Assembly: GCA_963277665.1 (NCBI GenBank)
Contig: OY728125.1
Coordinates: 1,717,478,889 to 1,717,542,888, forward strand
Origin: Viscum album
Taxonomy: Eukaryota > Streptophyta > Magnoliopsida > Santalales > Viscaceae
Direction of reading: 5' to 3'
DNA: 64,000 bases
Of this stretch, positions 34,746 to 46,660 are shown piece by piece (positions within the stretch are counted from its first letter, which is position 1; every line of letters begins with the position of its first letter). The notes beneath the pieces are model-generated. The model had not been told where the DNA came from, made no database searches, and saw nothing but the letters and a program-made list of their open reading frames with translations. Made by a program: the position numbers and the translations under genes.

Positions 34746-36160
34746 AATGGGCATCGGCACCCCAGTTCATTGGAAGTTCATCCATGAAGGGAGAAAAATT
34801 CATTGTTTTTCGATTAGGTTAATGATTTTTTGATATTATTATGCACTATTTATTTTGTGGTTTGTGGTTGGTTTAGACCTGTTGGAATCTTTTCACGATT
34901 TTTTACTTTTCCATTTGTTTTTCTTCAATGTCTTCTGTCCATTGAATCCATGCTCCCACAAAAATCATACCTCCTTATCGGATTCCTTTGGGGTCCTTTA
35001 ATAGGTTTTCAAGGAAGGTTTATCTATGGGTCAAATGAAACCTTTTGTAGAACACATGGTGAAATATCTCAGCATGTATATGACTCGATCAACTGAGGTT
35101 TGCAGGAAAGTGGTTCAGGGGGTCACAGTTCATGGTGGCATAAATCACCTCCTAAATCCGACAAATGACGTAGTTCACAGGACTCTGCTGACCTCACCAC
35201 CTCCGCAAACTATGTCTGCGAGGATGGTGTGCAAGGGTGTACTTCTCCATCACATTTTCACCAATGAAATGATTTCTCAGAGAACGATGTCATTCTTCAT
35301 GTATTTCATGAACTTCATAGTTCACTGGCCAACACCTAGTGGGGAATAATTTCTTGGGCTACTTGCGTATCATTTGGTTCATGGTCAATACCATCCATGT
35401 ACTATTCCAGTAAATTACTACACAAACCAATTTTTTCCATTTCGAAATTCGATATCATCAATCTTCTTCTCAAATTTCCCATCGAAACTATATCTTATTC
35501 CTTTATCAATTTTTTTTGGTAGTATTTACTATCCAATTATGGTGTTTTTTGGACCCTTCTAATGGCCTTTATCAAAATGGGGTCCAATTGAAATTAATAG
35601 AAGGATATTCAGATGTAGAATGTGTTCCTGAATTGAACTGGTTAGCGGTAGAAAGGTGGACCTAATGGGGGACCACTCCAATATACAGTGGAACATGTTT
35701 CATGTAATTTACCGTATTTCTCTGTGAAATTCACTCTATATATTATATCTGTTTTCCATGCTCTTTCATACCATCTTCTTCGTAGGCTCCATCAACCACG
35801 AATCGTGCTTCACCTTCCATGAACTGAAATCTCTTCATGGTTGCATTCATCTGTGAACTAAACTTTTAAATCTATGAACTGAAATTTAGTTTTAGAACTT
35901 AAAACATTATTTAATCACATTATAAGACTACCATTTCCTATGTTCTGTATGCAGAGCCTTACTAAGTAGACTTCTTGTAGTCCTTTTTCAATTGTTTGTC
36001 TTTTTCCCTAGAATTTTGTTTGACTAACTCATGTTTATGATCTTTTTAATGTTGGATAATGTCTCTTCCTCTTAATTAAATAGAATAGACCATGAGGAGG
36101 TAAGTTATGGATGAGAATTATGAAAACAACATTAGTTCCTACATATTTGTTTAAGAGGGT
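34746..36160. other. Region between the minisatellite and the PMD-like ORF
   Basis: There are overlapping open frames at 34830-35096 and 35026-35349 on the plus strand, and a possible TATA-like ATATATTATATC near 35738. I find no known domain in any frame. It may be untranslated or LTR sequence of element C, or a leader of the ORF to the right. Confidence 0.4.
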
Positions 36161-36164
36161 ATTC

Positions 36165-38817
36165 TTGGAGACCATCTTTCACCATATCTCACAGCCTATC
36201 CACTATCTTTCAAGTTGCTGCATTACAACTTTGGCCTCTTAGATGACATTCCCTTTCCATTGGCCAATAACAGTACTCCTATTATTCACCTTGAGGCATC
36301 CCAAGGGTATTATTTGGAAAATATTTCTTCAATGGGTGAACATTTAACCACTTTTACTAAATATAACATGTTCACGATGAGAGGATCTTTGTTGAATCAT
36401 AGTTATCATTGTCATCGTAACATCATTTTGAGGTCAGTCATCCGGGAGTAACCATCCATTATCAATATTTCTTGAGAGAATCTCAATAGTGGGTGGCGCA
36501 TCAAATTTGACTTTTAATCATTATGTTTCTTATTTGATGAGTGGACCTAGGCATTCTGGGTGTATCATATTCTTTTGGAGTCCCCTTTCTAGTTGGAAGA
36601 AGAAAATTGTATTAGGAAGCATAGGTTTTCCAATTTGCAATCTATTCAAGAGGTGAGATGTTTCTCGAACTGATTATCTATTGGAATTCAATCACCAATA
36701 ACTTCCACAAATTTCACAAGGAGGATGGGTTTAGTTTAGAAGAAATCCATCAACATAGAGGGATTCCTGTTCTAGTCCACATGTATGATGAGTTTCATCC
36801 AATGGACAACTCCGAAAGGAATGTGAAAAAAGTATCTCTACTTACAAGGAATTTATTATTCAAGGTGGAGGGATTACTCAATCAACCCCTCCATTCTTGT
36901 TATATTATTTCATTCCAAAATTGGATTGGGATTTTCTTGAAGTAGAAAAATCCTTGGAAGAGGGTTCGCTCCATCCAGGAAAACCCAACTCAACCATCAT
37001 GGAAAATACTGGGCTCATATTGTGCCACCCTCAAGACAGTTTGATACAACACATGGGGGAAAGTAATTCATTGAGATGTACCTCCTAATATCATATTGGA
37101 AGGTTTCATTACTATGTTTTTGAGTGGATGATTCTTCTCCTCCCATGATGTTTATACCAGTGTTAGGTCTTGCAATCTGATGATGTCAGCTACATTAGCA
37201 GAGGGAAAACCCATTAACATGGTAATTCCTAACCTCACCTAAATCTATGAACTGGTAGGGAAGATACAAGATGGGAATCCCCCACATCATCTTTGAGGAT
37301 CGTTTCAATTTTTGTATGGATGGATGGAAGAGCATTTCTCCTACTGTGAGTATTGGCATACTGTGAGGGTTCCTCATTTTAACTTTGGACAAAATCTTCT
37401 CATCAATTCCTCTATTCATCCACAATAATTGAGTATTTATGATGTAATAAAATTGTTGAGGGATGTTTCTCAGTTTTTCTTAATGGGTTTTGTTGTGTCC
37501 CATAGATTCATGAGGGATAACAGAAGGGGCTCTTTAAAAGAGAATAATTATGTCATTGTGCTTTGGGATGGAGTTTTATCCTCTCGTATAGATGTAGTAA
37601 ACATATGTGAACCCTACACTCCTAATAGGTTTTCTAGGTTATTAGGATGCCTGAAATAGGTCTCAAATCTCCCTGTAATTTGGGTTAAGAGGGTGTATCA
37701 TCCCATGATTGTTCTCCAATTGTGGCTAGCCACGAAGAAGACAGATGCTAATGTGGAATTCTTCATTCCCCTCACAATATCCTCGACAAAAATGTCATTA
37801 GATTATGCCATATTGTGGTTATCTTTCTACCCTATTTGGGAATTGGGAAGTACATTTCAATGGGATCAGAGACCATTAACTATTTCTGATATGGTCCCAA
37901 CCATGTTAGTTGCTCTATATGTTCCCCTCCATGTGGTGAGAATTCATTCTACCCTCCGTCACCTGCATTTAGAAGTGGATTCACCCACACAACCCATATT
38001 TATGGAAAGAAAATCATGTACCATATATTTGGTTGATATGGTATATGGTCCTACTAATGATGGTCTGAGTGGGACATCACCAAGTGTTCTAGATGATGCT
38101 TCCATCCCGCTCCAATTAGTCCTCAAGGCTGAACCATATATTGGGATGGATTTTACCCCTACTTGGGTGACTCAAATCATGGTTGTTCCATCTTCTGTAA
38201 TGATGATTCCTCTTTATATACCTATTTTGGTGGTCGAGGACCAAGATTCTAGTGCCATTAGAAGGCATTGATATATGTGAAAATGAGCATGGTGTCAAAT
38301 CCATACTCCTTCCACAGAAAATATCCTGAAAGAATTTTTCAATGAGGAGGATAACATTCAATGACTATTTACCGATCTGGATTTGGGAATCATTGATCAT
38401 CGATTCCAATATCTATTTGTGTACCAAATTATTATATCTTGATGGGATCTCAGTACTTACGAAGGCAATATTTCTCAGTTCAACACTCACTATACTTAGA
38501 CATTCTGAGATATTACCGATGAGTGGAATCATCTAGAAGCTAAGGAAGTTAGTTCTCATAACCAGGTGATTACCCGGATGGAGGAACTTCATGAGTGTGA
38601 GGCACACATGACCATAATAAAATCAAAAATGGAAATTTCATATTCAATTTATGGGGCCATAAATCCGAAAGGGCGAAACCTATGGACTGTGATGAACAAT
38701 ATAAGAAAATTAGTGAAATTTAAAGCTGAATGGAGAGATGCATTGGAAGGGGCCCTTGATGGCCCTCATAGGGCAGTTACCAACCTTCTGAAAATAGAAA
38801 TTCAAGCCTCATTTTAA
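36165..38817 (+). pseudogene. Degenerate ORF resembling the plant mobile domain (PMD), antisense to element C
   Basis: Four open segments at 36658-36945, 37429-37659, 37693-38271 (192 codons) and 38566-38817 all share one plus-strand frame across 2.16 kb, with about a dozen stops between them. The segment 36215-36451 is in another frame, so one frameshift is implied. LIIYWNSITNNFHKF followed by FSLEEIHQHRGIPVLVHMY fits the PMD start (W-x-x-x-T-x-T-F...TLEEI...GIPV-x-G-x-Y). Near 37100-37330 text around a FLSG.FFSSHDV...ATLAEGKPINMVIPNLT...FLYGWMEEHFSY pattern fits the later PMD blocks (F-x-x-x-W-L-x...A-x-x-L-A-x-G-x-x-I-x-L...L-x-x-W-x-x-E-H-F). The C-terminus at 38566-38817 is charged and helix-like. 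PMD occurs in host MAIN-like proteins and in transposons. The position downstream of a Tat integrase in reverse orientation suggests an extra retrotransposon ORF. A captured or neighbouring host-derived pseudogene is the alternative. Confidence 0.55.
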
Positions 38818-38876
38818 TTTATTGGGCGACACTGCACCACCTTTGTTTTTGACATTGGGGTGAGACTCTGGATTTA

Positions 38877-38900
38877 GGATTTCCACCCCCCCACTCTCAC
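38877..38900 (-). other. Pyrimidine-rich tract (purine-rich on the minus strand)
   Basis: TTTCCACCCCCCCACTCTCAC reads GTGAGAGTGGGGGGG then TGG on the minus strand, like a plus-strand primer followed by a TG. It stands 60 bp past the end of the PMD-like ORF. It could be a polypurine tract of C or part of its 3' region; without the partner LTR this is undecided. Confidence 0.3.
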
Positions 38901-39540
38901 TTATTTTGATAAAATGGAAACATTTTTATTTATAGTGTTCCTCATTTAAATTTTCCTAAAAAAATTATAAAATATGATCTATTCCATTTTAAACCATAAT
39001 CTCATCTAGATATTGGATTGAATCGTAATCTGATATAAGTAAATAATAGACTCATGCTCAAATTCTTTCCTGGATAGAGAGGCTCTACAAGTTGAGTTTG
39101 AATATTGATATGTTCACATGAAAATTCCCACAAACCATGTTTCTCTTTCATTATTACCCTAATTTTTCTATAAACCCTCTTTTGGGTGTGATTAGTGAGT
39201 ATAACTTCAATTTTTCTATGGTTTCTCTTTACAAGTTCCCAACCTAACAAGCTTTGTGTCTCTTTTGATTTTTATTTTAAATACTTAAAAACTAGACTAT
39301 CATTACTGATGTTTTAGGTTAAATTTTTTTGACCAAAACTAAGGATTTAGGTCAAGCAGTCTTGTCCATGGCTTACAGGGTGAGGGCCCCAATTTAGAAC
39401 TCATCAATTGAGAATTTTATAATACCCACCAAACATGGAAGATGGATTTTTATTGACCCTAATTTTTTGATTTCATGATATGAAACATGATATGTGGAAT
39501 ATAATCCGTTGGGTGTATGGTAGAAGGAACACCTCTTTTG
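38901..39540. other. Non-coding part of the C 3' region
   Basis: No gene is seen. A short minus-strand open frame (39002-39250) has no recognisable domain. It leads into the repeat-bearing 3' region. Confidence 0.4.
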
Positions 39541-42310
39541 AGGAAAAATTTACATTTAGTTGATAGGATATTTTTTGTGGGAAACATATGCAGAGCCACC
39601 AAGGCATTATATGAATAGTCAAGAAATGGTTTTCATATGAAACTGACCATCCAATTCTAATGGACAGGTTATTTTTTGAAAATTTGGATTTGTTTTTTTG
39701 TTGAAGGCCGCATTGGCTGGCTTATTGACTGAATGGTGTCTAAATGTATGAGGTATTTGTTTTGGTTATAGTCCAAAAAACTCTCCCACACAATTTTCCC
39801 ATCCAAAAAGAAGGATAGTACATGGTGTACACCTGGGTGTTTTGAGACTTATGGTTTAATGTCCTTTTTACTCTACAAATATGAGGTATAAAATTTCTTT
39901 TATGCGGTGGGATAAACAAAAATTTTCTATCAACATAAGTCCTGGGAGGGGAGAGAGGATGTAAACCATAATCATAGGGGATTTCTAAAATTGAGGAATG
40001 TTGTGAGATGTAAATTTAATAGGGATGTATGATGGTAGGAAAATCCTCTAATGGGAATGAATTTTCCATTGGTTGACTGGACCTTTGTGTGGGTAACATA
40101 TGCAGAGCCACTAGGGCATTGCATGTATAGTCTAAAAATGTTTTCTGCAGGACACTAGACATCCATTTCTAATGGGCATGGATGGTTATAGGGATTTATA
40201 TCATTCTAAAAACATGGTATGGTGTGTGAAGAGGGGTTCCTAATCATGAAAAGGGTAAATTTCTGGTTGGACTTTATTGAAAATACCAGGAATTAGTGGA
40301 GCAATTTTTGTTTCAGGTCCATGGGAGTTATTTCCTTATTAGGGTCTGACCCTTTCAAAGGTAGGGACATGATAATTCTTCTTCATAGCTAGACCTGAAA
40401 TATGGGGCTCAGGTGTCACTAAGTATCCTATGACGATCAAAATCAAGACATACATATTTATTTTAATGTATATCCATATGTGGATCTAGTTCACAAATAT
40501 TAATGGGAAACCTTTTTTTACACACGGGGTGATTAATGAAGCAGGACCCACATTGAAATTTCCCATACTGATTCATTTCATCCATAGGAACATGAAGGAG
40601 GACATTCTACTATGTTTCATGGACCAAGAATGAACATTTATTATCAATATTCATGTAGTTTTAAATTTCATGCAATTAATAAATTTATATCGGAGATTCG
40701 ATTAATAGGAGGATGATTGAGCCGTGGAAAACCATCATGTCTAAGATGTGGATAGGAAAGCATGTGTATGATGTTTACCCAGGGTATCATAGATCAAGAG
40801 AGATGATATGGGGCATGGAAGTCATTGACTATAGGGAGGTTAGAAAATCCACTCATGAGGAATAATTTTCCTTTGGTTGACATGCCATTTTTGTGGCCAA
40901 TATATGTACAACCACCGGGGCATTGTATGCATAGTCAAGAAAAGAAGTCTGCATGATGTTGATCATCCATTTATGATGGTGGGGGAGGTATATGAATACC
41001 CAAAATCTCCCAAAACATGGAGTATGTTCAATTTGAATGATATTTGTGGATATGATAGAAACATCTAGACAATAATCACCCATATATTTGAGAACTCTAC
41101 TACATTGATTTATCTCGCACATAAGGAGAGACATATTGATTCCCCTATTGGAGCAGGGTCTGATTTCAAAGATATGTGTGACTTGAAATTAGGATCCCTA
41201 CATAGGTATATCCTATACAGGGATTGAGGAATCTTAGCCACATTTTGGGGTACCATGCGGTTAAACGTAATATAGTTAGAAATTGGTTTCGTCGTGTAGA
41301 AGGAAAATCTTTTACAGATCTTTTAAAGTATTGAAAATAAGACTTGGGATTGATTTTACCTGGTTTCTTGGGGAATACCTTGATGTAATTTCTAAGCCTA
41401 TGTGAGATATTCTCGATGGGAGAAAATAGTGGTGACAAGGGCTTTACATCACCACCTAGGGATGAAAGAATCAAATAAAAGATATTGTATAATCATTATG
41501 GTGTTGTGTAGTTTAACATCATACAACAAGGACATCTTATCATGTAGTTTAATTTCATACAATTGAAAAAAATACATAAAGTTTATAATCATGTGGTGGG
41601 GATGTGGGAAAGAGGATATACATTTTAATTTAGTCTGTGTATAGGAGAAGGGAAATTTATATGTATTTCACAGCTTATTCTAGGTCATAGGACTTGTGCG
41701 AAACTATATATCTCTACTGATAGGATCAAACCACACGTTTTCATCATATTCCACTCATCCTAGGTAGTTTTATCCCAAATACTAATGGGGTATGATTCAT
41801 TTTTCCCTTTTGGGGTGGCCGAATGGCAGTGAAAATCCTGATACCCCTAAACATCTTACAATGGAAGGAATTATGTCACTTGACCGATATTGGAGGTAAA
41901 CGTCTTCTCATGTGATAACATTGTTGGGTCAGGTAGTTTAACATCATTTGGAAAGGAAATTGTCAATATATTTTATCATATTATTCAGGTGATAAATTAT
42001 CAAAACATTCATGCATAAATATGGGCTAATCAGGTTGGGATATTGTTGTATTTTCTTGACATGAGCGGGGGAAGAAAGTGTAAACTATGATTTTGGGAAC
42101 CTTAAGACCAGGAGGGATCATACGGGGCTTATAATTCAATGGGAATATGGGAGAAAGAAAAACATCTCAGGATGTATAATTTGACTTTGGTTGATAGGAA
42201 ATTTTTGTGGTCCATTTAGGCAGAGCCACCAGGGAATTGTTTTCATAGTCAAACAAAGGTGTCCACATGACACTAGAAATCCATTTCCAATAGTTGTGGG
42301 TGATTATGGT
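39541..42310 (-). repeat. Long-unit repeats in the 3' region of element C
   Basis: A block of about 120 bp recurs four times in the same orientation: about 39545-39665, 40062-40185, 40862-40985 and 42178-42300. The shared core is TTGGTTGA, TTTTTGTGG, ATGCAGAGCCACC(A)GGGCATTG, CATAGTCAA and CATCCATTTC(T)AATGG. Spacings are roughly 520, 800 and 1,310 bp, as if a longer unit had been duplicated and then variously expanded. Flanking phrases such as GGGGATGTAAACCATAATCAT (39958, 42070) repeat too. It sits directly downstream of the C integrase. Confidence 0.75.
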
Positions 42311-42479
42311 GATCAAAGATTTCCCAGGGCATGGATATTTATGGATGAATAATGGATTTATGGCTAATTGATAAATAACCATACCATGATTAGTTATGAG
42401 TTACGAGATCCTCTACATAGATTTGAGTCATATATTAGGGGAAGTATGGTATTTCAACATTTTATGGATGTAATAATCT

Positions 42480-43700
42480 AGATTTAAAATATCATGAATC
42501 TACTTGACATTCAAATATAAGAGATTGTGGGAATTGTTTTCATGTGGATGGACCCTGGAAGGCTTAGGTTTCACTATGTATCTCTTCATGTCACGAATCA
42601 ACCTACACAAATTTCTTAGGCTACCATGAAGTTTAACATAATGTGGTTAGAAATCATGAACTTAACTATTCAAGTGTAACCTATACGTAGGGGGATGCAT
42701 CTTTTCATGGTGGTTAGACTAGGATATGGGATCTGAGTGTCACTATATATCTTATAGAGGTAAGGATAATGATGTTTGTAGTTCTGAAAAAAGATCTGCT
42801 CCAGTCTGACCCATGCGTATGAATGGGGCCATTTGCATCATGTGGTGGTTGGAATAATACATAGGGTCAAGGTGTATATACATGTCTTACAGAGGCATGA
42901 ATAATTCCATACATGGTTCTTTAGGTACTTTTCAGTTTAACATCATGCTTTTAAGACATATGAATTTCCATATGTCAGTCTAAGCTGTACGTAGGAAGGA
43001 GAATTTTTTATGGCAGCTGGACTAGGATATGGGATTTGGGAATCACTACATATCCTATGAGGGAATGAATTAAGAACTATGTTGTACTAAAAACTTGTTC
43101 CATGTATCAGTATGACCCATGTATATGGATGGGAGAATTTCATTTTTGAAGGATGGATCTACCTAGATATGGGATTTTGGTATCACTATGTATCATGTGA
43201 GGGAAATAATCAAGCCATACATTATTTTGAAAGGGAAATTCCGTTCATAGGTCTGATCCTTACATATGAAAAATTAGAATTTTGAACCATTATTTTCCGG
43301 TGGAGGGATTTCCATAGACCATTAGGCTTTTTTAGTGTGGGGAAACCCTCAGCATCATTCCTATGCTCATGTGAGCTATGCTCATTTTCTAAAACAAGGA
43401 ATTATAGGGGTTTCTCTCACCACCATGAGATGACTAAAATAATTATAGAGGTTCATTCAATCATGAAGTGGTTGGAACAGTATGAAAAATCTACGTGTCA
43501 CTACATATCCCATTAATAGAAAAGAAGCCAATGGTACATAGTACTATGAACCTCCCTGCATAAACATGGACCATACACAATGAGGGGGAATTTTGTTATT
43601 CTCTCTCTTCCTTGTGGGGGATGAACCTAAGACATGGGACTCAACTGTCATAACATATCCTTTGAGGATTGTAATCAAGCCATATATAGGTATGGAGGGA
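42480..43700 (-). repeat. About 150-bp tandem array in the 3' region of element C
   Basis: A phrase like TAGGATATGGGATTTG followed by GTCACTA(C/T)ATATC and AGGG-AA-AATCAAG recurs near 42570, 42724, 42868, 43025, 43165, 43480 and 43636. Between copies is a CTGACCCATGYGTATGRATGGG-like phrase. The period is 140-160 bp. The units are strongly diverged, so the array is old. It resembles the tandem repeats known from 3' untranslated regions of Tat-clade plant elements. Confidence 0.75.
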
Positions 43701-44200
43701 TAGAAATATCATGGGGACCTAGATCTCAAGGAGATAGAGGCATTTTTTCTTCTTTTCACACAGATCTATCTCATGTGAGATGAACCATAGATTAGATCAT
43801 GATGGTCCCCATATTGTTCAAAATCATATGATGAGAAAGTTTTTCCATTAATTTTTACATCATGTGATCTAGATGGAGGTTTTACATAGTTTAGTGTCGT
43901 CCATATTGGATGAAGATCACCTAATGCAGATGAAAATGGAACTTGTATCATGTAGTTTAGCATCTAATGATTATGTCCTTTGTCCATCCAGTTTAACATC
44001 GTACGAAAAGTATTCTTGGCCATACTATTTAACATCATGCATTTAGGAAAAATATCATGACTACACAAAGAACATCTTCAGAAACCTTGAATTGTGGGGA
44101 GCTATGATGAGTTTTCCATCCATTGATATCAAGGCATATGATTCATTGGAGTATAACTTGTGGGTAACATATGTTCCTTCCCCATTTTGGCTCCGATTTT
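43701..44200 (-). other. Integrase-proximal 3' untranslated region of element C
   Basis: It contains further copies of a short phrase (CATGTAGTTTAACATCATAC or close variants) at 43935, 43990 and 44022, also seen at 41506, 41540, 41935 and 42940. No gene is recognisable. Confidence 0.5.
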
Positions 44201-44249
44201 GGGTGATTCTTTCCTAGTATCATTAGGGTTATGAGGACCAACATTATTT

Positions 44250-45330
44250 ATCCTTCTAGTAATGATCGTAGGGAAAAAAATTTATTGGAGGCTTGCGTGA
44301 TCCAGTTCTAGTAGACTTTCAAATGGTGCAATATGTGGAATATCATATCATCCAATTTCTCCAACACATCGAGTCATTTTTGAGACTACTAATATGTGGA
44401 AAATTGACCATAGATGGAAACAAGGAGTGGTGGTAGTTGAACCTCAATGGTTATAACCACCTCTATCCCTAATACCAGTGTGTATAGGGTCTCTTGAGTA
44501 GTGGTTTGGGTTTTTTGTCTTTTAAGCCCGCAGAGTATGGTGGGGCTTGTCCAACCCTGATTTCTTGTCCTTGTCTACCATATTTTACAGTATATTCGAT
44601 AGGGTCTTATTGAAGGCCTATATCTGGCCATTGGTCGCTGCATGGTAGTGAGATGAATGGTTGGATTTAGGGCCACAGTACAAATATAGCTTATCCAATT
44701 CAGCAAAGTATAAATTGGTGTTATTTTTCATCAGTATTGTATGAGGGAAAACAAATCAAGCGATGATTTAGATTTCAAAAAATAGAAAATGTTTTTTCTC
44801 TGAAATCATTAAGGTGTTTAACTTCGTCCCATTTGGAAAAGAAGTAATTTTCTTGTAGAATATACTATAATTGTTTAGCGATAGTGGGATTTTATGGTCC
44901 CACTACATCCATTACGCATATGGGAAATGGCTAGGAATACTTGGTTGTTTGTAGTAACTCTAGTAGTTCATGTAGGAAATTAGCATGAACGAGATAGGGA
45001 TGGAATTCCATAGTGAATTCGGAAAAATCCTATGTGATAGTGGGCCTATAGTGTCTAAGCCTCCGAGGTTTATGTGAGAGTGTAGATGCTTAATGATGAA
45101 CTCCACTACATTTGGCATGCACTTCATTCATGAAAGCAATGGTCTTTTCCCAATCAATGAAGCTATGGAGGATCCCTTCATGGCCCATCTTATAAAGGAC
45201 ACCCTGATGGTTTGTGTCATCATAAATTGTGATGTTGATTTCCCATCTCCAGATTTGTTCCCATCCATCCCTATCTAGTGGGAGTTCACCATTTCAGATT
45301 TATTTTAAATTGGATTCATCAAACTAGAGG
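44250..45330 (-). pseudogene. Integrase of Tat-like element C, degenerate
   Basis: Minus-strand pieces run in order from 45330 downwards. LHSHINLGGLDTIGPLSHRI (about 45040) fits the W-x-x-D-x-I-G-P-I start of the catalytic core. FPHTILMKNNTNLYFAEL near 44700-44755 fits G-x-P-x-x-I-x-x-D-N-G-T-N-F, with the catalytic Asp lost. NHSSHYHAATNGQI, stop, AFNKTL near 44610-44680 fits the Tat/Athila Y-x-x-x-T-N-G-Q-A-E-A-F-N-K-T-L, with the catalytic Glu replaced by a stop. A-(Y)-K-T-K-N-P-x-x-Y-S follows. It is unmistakably a Ty3/gypsy integrase of Tat/Athila type, and dead. Confidence 0.85.
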
Positions 45331-45479
45331 TGTGATCATAAAGATCATTGATGGGACTAATCTCATTGATTTCCTCAACATTGGTCTGAACAAATAGTAG
45401 AACCATCTGGAAATGGGAAATGTTGATAATAATTCCATCCTATTTTGGATCAACCTAATTTTTGGATTTGTTTTTTAAT

Positions 45480-45870
45480 TCATAAGACTATGCATTTTGT
45501 TCACTTGGGGACCTGAGTTTGGGTTGGAATGGATTGAAAGTTTTCCATCTGTTCTCATACCTAGTTCGTCACACAGATTAGCTCCTCTTTCTTGATGGAA
45601 TAGTAACCATTGACATTCTTTATGACCAATTTTGAGTAACCCTTTACCATCAAGAACTCAGTTTGTGATGTAAGGGCATGTATAGACCTTCAATAAGAGA
45701 CCGATACTCTACTTCATTGTTTTGTCACCCTTCTGATAGTAGGATAGAGTAAGGCATGATATCCTTTTCCAGAGATATGATTATGACTACCATCCCTACT
45801 TTTTTGAACATGGGGTCATCCATATTTTTTTCTTATCAGTAATCTAGACACATAGTAAAAATATATCTAC
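45480..45870 (-). pseudogene. Second (archaeal-type) RNase H of element C
   Basis: The minus strand at 45665-45805 reads VGMVVIIISLEKDIMPYSIL, then LLSEG, NNEVEYRSLIEGLYMPL. This matches the G-x-G-x-V-L-I-S-P...P-x-x-x-x-L...C-x-N-N-x-A-E-Y-x-A-L-I-x-G-L signature of the additional RNase H that Tat-clade elements carry between the ordinary RNase H and integrase. Glu in VEY is preserved. This domain is the main reason for assigning C to Tat (Ogre/Retand/Grande relatives). Confidence 0.8.
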
Positions 45871-46039
45871 AATATATAAGAACCCACTTGAACCATGAAA
45901 ACATCCCCATCTGTTAGTTATGCATCGAATGAAGTCATGTCCATTGAGCGATTCTTTTCCAGAAAATATGCTAATGCTTGAACCATGATGAATTTCTGAG
46001 TCCTGAACCGTATGTAAAACTGTTTTTAGATAACCACCC

Positions 46040-46215
46040 ACCATGAAAAGCATATATTCATCATAATATGACTGATAATATACTTTATTGGGTTACTATG
46101 AGAGACCTCATGGACCTCTTGGTACTGTACGGAATGCCTCAATTTTTGGTCAGTGAAGATTAGGTCTAGACAACTCTTCTCAATATTTTAATAATGAGTT
46201 TCAACATCAATCATG
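46040..46215 (-). pseudogene. RNase H (first) of element C, fragment
   Basis: The minus strand reads IEKSCLDLIFTDQKLRHSVQ near 46125-46195, then SHSNPIKYIISVIL near 46070, fitting E-K-x-C-x-A-L-x-x-A-x-x-K-L-R-H-Y and D-P-I-K-Y-I. It directly follows the truncated RT with only about 100 bp between. Text further left (45844-46053) is open but not convincingly aligned. Confidence 0.7.
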
Positions 46216-46289
46216 GTTCACTGAGATAATAGAGGTTATGCTCGCATACCTAAATTACTATCCATGAAAGAGAGATCCTCAAACATGGT

Positions 46290-46660
46290 AGTTGGAATGA
46301 TCAGAAACATTTGTCGATTGAGAATGGAAAGTCATCTTTCTGGCAATACCGTTTGAGATCCCTGAAGTCAATTAAACTATGATATGCCCATTTTCATTTT
46401 TGATGGGGAAAATTTTTTTCAAACTAGATGGGGCATTTAAAATCTCTAATAAAGTTTGATTTGATGAGATTGTCCACATTAGCCTCTATTTTGGAATCAT
46501 CAGTTGGGTGTGTCCTTCTAGCAGCTTTCTTGTAGCCATGATGATCTTTTGGCAGTCCCAGGCGGGGAGTGGCCACCTCTGGGTCGAGGCTTGGAATTTT
46601 TGTATTGTTCCAGATGAAAATAGCTTGATTCTACTTAATTAAAGTGTTATATTCCTCATT
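46290..46660 (-). pseudogene. Reverse transcriptase of element C, truncated
   Basis: From 46640 leftwards the minus strand reads FIWNNTKIPSLDPEVATPRL, then GYKKAARRTHPTDDSKIEAN, VDNLIKSNFIRDFKCPI, and LIDFRDLKRYCQKDDFPFSI, D. This is the Tat/Athila RT entry: W-x-x-x-x-M-P-G-L-D-P, then R-R-x-x-P, I-x-x-E-V-x-x-L-L-x-x-x-F-I-R, and D-F-R-D-L-N-x-x-x-P-K-D-D-F-P-L-P-x-I-D. MFEDLSFMDSN follows, equal to M-x-S-F-M-D-G. The rest of RT, including the Y-V-D-D box, is missing before RNase H. Confidence 0.88.

Noticed and set aside
36165..38817. A functional host MAIN-like gene
   Set aside because: About a dozen in-frame stops and a frameshift, no intron pattern that would remove them, and retroelement sequence on the right.
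39002..41474. Several minus-strand frames of 80-102 codons (39002, 40853, 41166)
   Set aside because: They fall in the repeat-bearing 3' region of C, are not conserved between repeat copies and show no domain.
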